From Streptomyces sp. NBC_01476 (GTDB lineage: Bacteria > Actinomycetota > Actinomycetes > Streptomycetales > Streptomycetaceae): DNA of 64,000 bases. The stretch covers positions 843,501 to 907,500 of the forward strand of contig NZ_CP109446.1 in the NCBI RefSeq assembly GCF_036227265.1, given 5' to 3'. Both the position numbers and the translations under genes were made by a program. The notes beneath the pieces are model-generated. The model saw nothing but the letters and a program-made list of their open reading frames with translations. It was not told the origin of the DNA and made no database searches. Below, in pieces: positions 58,476 to 64,000 of this stretch; the stretch's first letter is position 1, and each line of letters begins with the position of its first letter.

Positions 58476-59566
58476 CGGACAGCAACCTGGCGACGAAGAC
58501 CGGGCAGCCCTCGGGCGGGGACGGCGAGGCCCTCGGGGTCGCCGTGGTCGGGGCGGGCTACTGGGGCCCCAATCTGGTCCGCAACTTCCAGTCCAGCCCG
58601 GACTTCCGGCTGCGCTGGCTCTGCGACCTCGACGTGGACCGGGCCCGGCGGGTGCTGGGCGGTTACTCCACGGTCCAGGCCACCTCCGACTACGCGGCCG
58701 TGCTGGCCGACCCGACGGTGCACGCGGTGGCGGTCGCCACCCCGGCAGGCACCCATCTCGACGTGGCGCTGGCCGCGGTCAGGGCCGGCAAACACGTGCT
58801 GGTGGAGAAGCCGCTGGCGGCCACGTACGCCGACGGTGCCCGGCTGGTCGCCGAAGCGGCGGACCGCGGGCTGACCCTGATGTGCGATCACACCTACTGC
58901 TACACCCCCGCGGTGGCGGGCATCAGGGAGCTGGTCCGCTCCGGCGAGCTGGGCGAGATCCACTTCGTGGACTCGGTGCGGATCAACCTGGGCCTGGTGC
59001 AGAAGGACATCGACGTGCTGTGGGACCTGGCGCCCCACGATCTGTCGATCCTGGACTTCATCCTGCCGGAGAACGTGGAGCCGGTCGCGGTCGCGGCGCA
59101 CGGCGCCGACCCGATAGGGGCCGGCCGGGCCTGCGTGGCGTATCTGACGCTGCAGCTCAACACCGGGGCGATCGCCCATGTGCACGTGAACTGGCTCTCC
59201 CCGACGAAGGTCCGCACCACCATGGTCGGCGGCTCGAAGCGCACCCTGGTCTGGGACGACCTCAATCCGGCGCAGCGCCTGGCGGTCTTCGACCGCGGGG
59301 TGGACCTGGCGGCGCCGCAGGAGATCGGGGCCAGCGAGCGGCGGGAGATGCTGATCTCCTACCGCTCCGGTGACATGGTCGCGCCGGCGCTGAAGGAGAA
59401 GGAAGCGCTGCGCAGCATGGTCGACGAGTTCGCCGGGGCGATCACCGAAGGCCGGGCGCCGCTCACCGACGGCCGGGCCGGCCTGCGGGTGCTGGACATC
59501 CTCGAAGCGGCGTCACGGAGCCTGGAGTTTCGCGGCGCGGTGGTCGGTCTGCGCGCCGGTCACTGA
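58472..59566 (+). CDS. Gfo/Idh/MocA-family sugar-nucleotide dehydrogenase (WbpB/WlbA-like)
   Basis: A 364-residue NAD-dependent dehydrogenase. The Rossmann motif is VVGAGYWGPNLVRNF, very like WbpB/WlbA enzymes that oxidise C3 of UDP-N-acetylglucosaminuronic acid. The substrate-binding motif is LVEKPLAATY, and later DVLWDLAPHDLSIL carries the family's conserved His-Asp region. GTG 58472 overlaps the small ORF stop; ATG 58436 is in frame upstream. It begins the sugar-nucleotide operon and would supply a 3-keto sugar for the DegT aminotransferase downstream. Confidence 0.88.
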   Translation: MTDSNLATKTGQPSGGDGEALGVAVVGAGYWGPNLVRNFQSSPDFRLRWLCDLDVDRARRVLGGYSTVQATSDYAAVLADPTVHAVAVATPAGTHLDVALAAVRAGKHVLVEKPLAATYADGARLVAEAADRGLTLMCDHTYCYTPAVAGIRELVRSGELGEIHFVDSVRINLGLVQKDIDVLWDLAPHDLSILDFILPENVEPVAVAAHGADPIGAGRACVAYLTLQLNTGAIAHVHVNWLSPTKVRTTMVGGSKRTLVWDDLNPAQRLAVFDRGVDLAAPQEIGASERREMLISYRSGDMVAPALKEKEALRSMVDEFAGAITEGRAPLTDGRAGLRVLDILEAASRSLEFRGAVVGLRAGH

Positions 59567-59630
59567 GGCCGGACCGGCGCGGCCGGCCGCGGCCCGGAGC
59601 AGCACGAAGCGGCGCACCGCAGCCCCGGGC

Positions 59631-59700
59631 AGCAGCGACCGGCACCGACCAGCGCCAACCAGCGCCAACCAGCACCGCCCGGCGCCGACCAGCACCGCCC
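59631..59700. repeat. Decanucleotide tandem repeat, seven degenerate copies
   Basis: Seven consecutive 10-base units between 59631 and 59700 follow the consensus (A/G)GC(A/G)CC(G/A)(A/C)CC: AGCAGCGACC, GGCACCGACC, AGCGCCAACC twice, AGCACCGCCC, GGCGCCGACC, AGCACCGCCC. The period of 10 equals about one DNA turn. It lies between the dehydrogenase and epimerase genes. Confidence 0.8.
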
Positions 59701-59777
59701 GAGCCGGCTCGGACGATCTCCAACCATCCAGAAGACAGCCGCGGCCCGGCGCCGCGGACGCGAGCGAGCGGACCGAC

Positions 59778-60920
59778 ATGACCGAATCAGTGGGGGGACG
59801 CGGGTTGAGCACGGTACGAGACAAGAAGATCCTGGTCACCGGAGGAGCCGGCACGATCGGCTCCCATCTGGTGGACCAGCTGGTCGACGGCGGCGCCCGG
59901 CACGTCGTGGTGCTCGACAACTTCGTCCGCGGCCGGATGGCCAACCTCGCCCGGTCGGCGGGCAGCGGCGTCGTCGAGGTGGTCGAGGGCGACATCCGCG
60001 ACGCGGCCGCCGTCCGCAAGGTCACCGAGGGCGCCGACCTGGTGTTCCATCTGGCCGCGATCCGGATCACCCAGTGTGCCGAGGAGCCCCGGCTGGCCAA
60101 CGAGGTGATGGTCGACGGCACCTTCAACGTGCTGGAGGCCGCCGCCGCGGCCGGCGTGGCGAAGGTGGTCGCCTCGTCGTCCGCCTCGGTCTACGGCCTG
60201 GCCGAGTCCTTCCCCACCGACGAGCGCCACCACCCGTACAACAACGACACGTTCTACGGCGCGGCGAAGGCGTTCAACGAGGGCATGCTGCGCAGCTTCC
60301 ACGCCATGTACGGCCTGGACTACGTGGCCTTGCGGTACTTCAACGTGTACGGGCCGCGGATGGACATCCACGGTCTCTACACCGAGGTGCTGATCCGCTG
60401 GATGGAGCGGATCGAGGCCGGGCAGCCGCCGCTGATCCTCGGCGACGGCGCGCAGACGATGGACTTCGTGCACGTGCGGGACATCGCGCGGGCCAATGTG
60501 CTGGCCGCCGAGTCCGAGCTGACCGACGAGGTGTTCAACGTGGCCAGCGGCACCGAGACCAGCCTCAGCGAACTGGCGGCAGGGCTGCTGGAGGCGATGG
60601 GTGCGGACCTGGAGCCGGAGCACGGCCCGGCCCGCGCGGTCAACGGGGTGACCAGGCGGCTCGCCGACACCTCACAGGCCGCCGAGCGGCTCGGCTTCAC
60701 CGCGCGGATCGATCTCCGGTCGGGGCTGCGGGACCTGGTGGACTGGTGGCGGGCCGAGCGGGCGGCCGACGCCGCCGCGGGCACGAAGGGGCCTGACAGT
60801 TCGGCCGGCCCGGACACCACGGCCGGCCCGGTCACCGCGGCCGGCCCGGTCACCGCGGCCGGCCCGGACGGCACAGACAGCGCGGTGGCGGACCCGGCCG
60901 CCGCCGGAGCGGCCCGATGA
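59778..60920 (+). CDS. NAD-dependent sugar epimerase/dehydratase (extended SDR)
   Basis: A 380-residue extended SDR. Rossmann motif VTGGAGTIGSH at the N-terminus, active-site Ser in SSSASVYG, Tyr/Lys in YGAAKAFNE, and a VVVLDNFVRG region after the first strand. The C-terminal 55 residues form a Gly/Ala/Thr/Pro-rich repeat (AGPDTTAGPVTAAGPVTAAG, cut) after the folded domain, encoded by short DNA repeats. It is likely a UDP-sugar 4-epimerase or dehydratase acting before or after the dehydrogenase. Its stop overlaps the first DegT gene (ATGA). Confidence 0.9.
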   Translation: MTESVGGRGLSTVRDKKILVTGGAGTIGSHLVDQLVDGGARHVVVLDNFVRGRMANLARSAGSGVVEVVEGDIRDAAAVRKVTEGADLVFHLAAIRITQCAEEPRLANEVMVDGTFNVLEAAAAAGVAKVVASSSASVYGLAESFPTDERHHPYNNDTFYGAAKAFNEGMLRSFHAMYGLDYVALRYFNVYGPRMDIHGLYTEVLIRWMERIEAGQPPLILGDGAQTMDFVHVRDIARANVLAAESELTDEVFNVASGTETSLSELAAGLLEAMGADLEPEHGPARAVNGVTRRLADTSQAAERLGFTARIDLRSGLRDLVDWWRAERAADAAAGTKGPDSSAGPDTTAGPVTAAGPVTAAGPDGTDSAVADPAAAGAAR

Positions 60921-62065
60921 GCGCCCCCGCGCTGGCCCGTATCCCCGTGATGATCCCCTGGCTCGGCGCGGAGGAGGCCCAGGCGGCGGCCGACGCGGTG
61001 CTGTCCGGGTGGGTCGCCCAGGGCCCGCGGGTCGCCGCGTTCGAGGCCGCGTTCGCCGAGCGGGTGGGCGCCGGGCACGGGATCGCGGTCAGCTCCTGCA
61101 CCACGGCGCTCCATCTGGCACTGGTGGCGCTCGACCTGGGCCCGGGGGACGAGGTGATCGTCCCCTCGCTGTCGTTCATCGCCACCGCCAACGCGGTCCG
61201 TTACGTGGGCGCCGAGCCGGTGTTCGCCGAGGTGGACCTGACCACGGGGAATGTGACCGCGGCGACGGTGGACGCGGTGCGTACCGAGCGGACCAGGGCG
61301 GTGATCGCCGTCCATCAGGGCGGGGTGCCCGCCGATGTGCACAGCCTGCGGGACCGCTGCGCCGGGTGGGGCCTGGCGCTGGTGGAGGACGCGGCCTGCG
61401 CGATCGGCTCCACCGTCGGCGGCTCCTCGGTCGGCCGGGGCGCGCTCCTGGCCGCCTGGTCCTTCCACCCGCGCAAGGTGGTCACCACCGGCGAGGGCGG
61501 CATGATCACCACCGACGACGCGCAGTGGGCGCAGCGGCTGCGGCGGCTGCGCGAGCACGGGATGAACGCGTCGGCGGCGCAGCGGCACGCCGCCACCACC
61601 CCGGTGCTGGAGAGCTACCTGGAAGTCGGCTTCAACTACCGGATGACCGACATCCAGGCCGCGGTCGGCCTGGTGCAGCTGGGCAAGCTGGACGAGATGG
61701 TCGCCCGGCGCCGGGCGCTGGCCGCCCGCTACGACGCGTTGCTGCGGGACGTCCCCGGCCTGCGGCCGGTCCGCGACCCGGCACACGGGCGGAGCAACTT
61801 CCAGTCCTACTGGGTGCTGCTCGCCGAGGACTTCCCGGTCGGCCGGGACGAGGTGCTGGCGGCACTCTCCGCGGCCGGTGTCTCCGCCCGCCGCGGCATC
61901 ATGGCCGCCCACCTGGAACCGGCCTACGCCGGCCACCCGCACATCCCGCTCCCCGTCACCGAGCGCATCAGCCGCGACTCGCTGATCCTGCCGGTCTTCC
62001 ACACGATGACCGAGGAGCAGCAGGACCGCGTGGTCGCCGTGCTGCGCGAACAGGCGGCGCCATGA
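60917..62065 (+). CDS. DegT/DnrJ/EryC1 sugar aminotransferase, first copy
   Basis: A 382-residue PLP enzyme of the DegT family. The cofactor Lys is in SFHPRKVVTTGEGGM, preceded by VEDAACAIGS with the Asp that binds the pyridine nitrogen. The N-terminal SSCTTALHLALVAL and the C-terminal FQSYWVLL regions are typical. It transfers an amino group to a keto-sugar nucleotide, most likely the 3-keto product of the upstream dehydrogenase. ATG 60917 overlaps the epimerase stop by 4 bases. Confidence 0.93.
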   Translation: MSAPALARIPVMIPWLGAEEAQAAADAVLSGWVAQGPRVAAFEAAFAERVGAGHGIAVSSCTTALHLALVALDLGPGDEVIVPSLSFIATANAVRYVGAEPVFAEVDLTTGNVTAATVDAVRTERTRAVIAVHQGGVPADVHSLRDRCAGWGLALVEDAACAIGSTVGGSSVGRGALLAAWSFHPRKVVTTGEGGMITTDDAQWAQRLRRLREHGMNASAAQRHAATTPVLESYLEVGFNYRMTDIQAAVGLVQLGKLDEMVARRRALAARYDALLRDVPGLRPVRDPAHGRSNFQSYWVLLAEDFPVGRDEVLAALSAAGVSARRGIMAAHLEPAYAGHPHIPLPVTERISRDSLILPVFHTMTEEQQDRVVAVLREQAAP

Positions 62066-62817
62066 GTACGCCCCTGGTGATCGTCGGGGCGGGAGGGTTC
62101 GCCCGGGAGGTCGCGCAGGCGGTGGGGGACCTCGCCGGGCAGTGGCGGCTGATGGGCCATCTCGACGACAACCCCGCGCTGCACGGCACCGAGGTGGACG
62201 GCGTACCGGTGCTCGGCGGATGCGACGCGGTGCCCGGGTTCCCCGAGCGGACCCGGTTCGTGGTGTGTGCGGGCAGCCCCCGGGACTACGCGGTACGGGC
62301 CCGGCTGGTGCGGCGGCTCGCGCTGCCGCCGGAGCGGTACGCCACCGTGGTCCATCCCAGCGCGGTGGTCTCCGCCTCCTCGGCCGTCGGACCGGGCGCG
62401 GTGCTGCTCGCACAGTGCGTACTGACCGCCGCGGTACAGGTCGGCGCGCATGTGGCGGTGATGCCGCAGGCCGTACTGACCCATGACGACGTGGTCGGGG
62501 ACTTCGCCACCATCGCCTCGGGGGTCCGGCTGGGCGGCGGCGCCCGGCTGGAACGCGGCGCGTACATCGGGGCGGGCGCGCTGGTCCGCGAATACACCAT
62601 GGTCGGCGCCTGGTCGCTGGTCGGCATGGGCAGCGCGGTGCTCGCCGACGTGCCGCCGGGCGAGGTCTGGGCCGGCACCCCGGCCCGCCGCCTGCGCGCG
62701 GCGGACCGGCCCGCGCTGGACGAGCTGGCGGGCGGCGCCACGGACGCGGCCGGCCAGGACGCAGTGACCGGTACCGGCCGGCAGCCGGCCATTCGGAGGG
62801 GGACTCCCGTCATATGA
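62062..62817 (+). CDS. PglD/NeuD-type sugar O/N-acetyltransferase
   Basis: A 251-residue protein. The N-terminal small Rossmann-like part (VIVGAGGFAREVAQAVGD) binds the UDP-sugar in PglD-like enzymes. From about residue 95 a left-handed beta-helix with hexapeptide repeats follows: AVLTHDDVVGDFATIASGVRLGGGARLERGAYIGAGALVRE in pieces, with the catalytic His in LTHDD. It should acetylate the amino sugar made by the aminotransferase. A C-terminal Gly/Thr-rich tail of about 30 residues is low in complexity. ATG 62062 overlaps the previous stop (ATGA). Confidence 0.92.
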   Translation: MSTPLVIVGAGGFAREVAQAVGDLAGQWRLMGHLDDNPALHGTEVDGVPVLGGCDAVPGFPERTRFVVCAGSPRDYAVRARLVRRLALPPERYATVVHPSAVVSASSAVGPGAVLLAQCVLTAAVQVGAHVAVMPQAVLTHDDVVGDFATIASGVRLGGGARLERGAYIGAGALVREYTMVGAWSLVGMGSAVLADVPPGEVWAGTPARRLRAADRPALDELAGGATDAAGQDAVTGTGRQPAIRRGTPVI

Positions 62818-63929
62818 ACCAGATACCGCTGGTCGATCTGAAGGCGGCGCACGCCGAGGTGGCCGACGAGGTGCGGGCCGGATTCGAGCGGGTGCTGGCC
62901 CGTACCGCCTTCATCGGCGGCGACGAGGTCCGCGCCTTCGAGGAGGAGTACGCCCGGTTCGCCGGCGTCGCGCACTGCGTGGGCGTCGCCAACGGCACCG
63001 ACGCGCTGGAGCTGGCGCTGCGGGCGAGCGGCGTCCAGGCCGGCGACGAGGTGGTCATCCCGGCGAACACCTTCATCGCCACGGCCGGCGCGGTGGCCCG
63101 CGCCGGTGCCCGCCCGGTGCCGGTGGACTGCGCACCGGACTCGTACCTGCTGGACCCGGAGGCGGCGCTGGCCGCGGTCGGGCCGAAGACCCGCGCGGTG
63201 GTGCCGGTGCACCTGTACGGGCAGTGCGCCGAGGTGGCGAAGCTCGCCGCCGCGCTGCCCGCGCGGGTGCGGGTGGTGGAGGACGCCGCGCAGTGCCAGG
63301 GCGCGACCCGCGAGGGGCGCACCCCGGGCAGTGGCGGCATCGCGGCCACCAGTTTCTACCCGGGCAAGAACCTCGGGGCGTACGGCGACGCGGGCGCGGT
63401 GCTCACCGACGACGAGGAGCTGGCCGGCCTGGTGCGGTCGCTGGCCAACCACGGCGGCGTCGCCAAGTACCGCCATGACGTGGCCGGTTTCAACAGCCGG
63501 CTGGACGGCCTGCAGGCCGTGGTGCTGCGGGCGAAGCTGGCCCGGCTCGCCGACGGCAACCGGGCCCGCCGGGCCGCCGCCGAGCGCTACGACGCGGCTC
63601 TGGCCGGCCTGGTGGCGGCCGGCCGGGTGGTCCGGCCGGTCACCGTGGCCGGCAACGAGCATGTGTGGCACCTGTACGTCGTGCGGGTCACCGGCGCCGA
63701 CCGCGACGCCGTGGTGAGCAGGCTCAACGCCGAAGGCATCGGCGCGGGTGTGCACTACCCGGCGCCGGTCCACCTGACGCCGGCCTTCGCCCACCTCGGC
63801 CACCGCCGGGGGGACTTCCCGCACGCCGAGGAGGCAGCCGACCGCATCCTGTCGCTGCCGCTCTATCCGCAGATCACCGCCGACCAGCAGCAGCGAGTCG
63901 TGGACACGCTCGCCGCCGCCCTGCGCTGA
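62814..63929 (+). CDS. DegT/DnrJ/EryC1 sugar aminotransferase, second copy
   Basis: A 371-residue PLP enzyme. The cofactor Lys is in SFYPGKNLGAYGDAGAV, the Asp in VVEDAAQCQGA, and the N-terminal GVANGTDALELALRA matches the FdtB/WecE/Per group. It has little sequence in common with the first copy, so two different amino transfers or a keto-sugar of another position are implied. ATG 62814 overlaps the acetyltransferase stop (ATGA). It is the last complete gene and is followed by a hairpin. Confidence 0.94.
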   Translation: MNQIPLVDLKAAHAEVADEVRAGFERVLARTAFIGGDEVRAFEEEYARFAGVAHCVGVANGTDALELALRASGVQAGDEVVIPANTFIATAGAVARAGARPVPVDCAPDSYLLDPEAALAAVGPKTRAVVPVHLYGQCAEVAKLAAALPARVRVVEDAAQCQGATREGRTPGSGGIAATSFYPGKNLGAYGDAGAVLTDDEELAGLVRSLANHGGVAKYRHDVAGFNSRLDGLQAVVLRAKLARLADGNRARRAAAERYDAALAGLVAAGRVVRPVTVAGNEHVWHLYVVRVTGADRDAVVSRLNAEGIGAGVHYPAPVHLTPAFAHLGHRRGDFPHAEEAADRILSLPLYPQITADQQQRVVDTLAAALR

Positions 63930-63964
63930 CACCCGGCCGCGGCTGCCCGCCGCGGCCCCGGGTG
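63930..63964 (+). terminator. Terminator after the sugar-nucleotide operon
   Basis: CACCCGG plus CCGCGG (63930-63942) pairs with CCGCGG plus CCCGGGTG (63950-63964), a 13-bp stem with a 2-base bulge. It begins on the last base of, or right after, the final stop codon of the second aminotransferase. The remaining 36 bases hold no recognisable feature. Confidence 0.7.
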
Positions 63965-64000
63965 CTCGGCCACCGCTCCGCTCCTCCGGCCTCACCTGGC

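Overview
The window looks like chromosomal DNA of a Streptomyces-type actinomycete. GC is very high, third codon positions are almost all G or C, and GTG (sometimes TTG) starts are common. The families present fit too: an F420-dependent oxidoreductase, two FUSC proteins, an SCO2400-like zinc-ribbon membrane protein, a DUF6510 protein, Roadblock proteins and SpoIIE-type phosphatases. No rRNA, tRNA, CRISPR array, intact insertion sequence or phage gene was seen. All functions are read from sequence motifs without database searches.

Left part (1-17.5 kb): the end of an F420 oxidoreductase gene, a P-loop kinase-like protein, a PRC-barrel protein, a short RecQ helicase, and a TetR regulator followed by an SDR dehydrogenase whose upstream regions share a 40-bp element. 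Then come a molybdopterin oxidoreductase / ferredoxin reductase / DUF6510 operon, two FUSC membrane proteins, a cold-shock protein, a repeat-rich zinc-ribbon protein, a methyltransferase, a scar holding fragments of a TetR gene and a FAD monooxygenase gene, and a membrane-anchored repeat protein.

Centre (17.7-42 kb): a five-gene minus-strand operon with overlapping or near-abutting genes encodes an ACP, an acyl-CoA-oxidase-like flavoenzyme, a fatty-acyl-AMP ligase, a hotdog-like protein and a ThiS/MoaD-like sulfur carrier ending in Gly-Gly. It looks like a small uncharacterised acyl-modifying pathway. It is followed by an AlkD-like protein, glycerol kinase with its facilitator, MsrA, a Roadblock/PATAN-like signalling group, a histidine kinase with a receiver-SpoIIE phosphatase and a divergent HTH-receiver fusion, and a tight operon (GCS2/ATP-grasp fusion, asparagine-synthetase-like amidotransferase, S9 peptidase) that probably makes or turns over a small peptide.

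Right part (42-64 kb): a ManD-like enolase-superfamily enzyme, a methyltransferase divergent from a cupin regulator with a probably leaderless mRNA, DUF427, a zinc alcohol dehydrogenase, and a truncated alanyl-tRNA synthetase paralogue. The paralogue is preceded by a 21-codon Ala-rich leader ORF and mutually exclusive hairpins. Next are cyclophilin, transporters, a YncE-like beta-propeller protein, a glycosyltransferase, and a translationally coupled sugar-nucleotide operon (Gfo/Idh dehydrogenase, epimerase, two DegT aminotransferases, a PglD/NeuD acetyltransferase) that runs to the end of the window.
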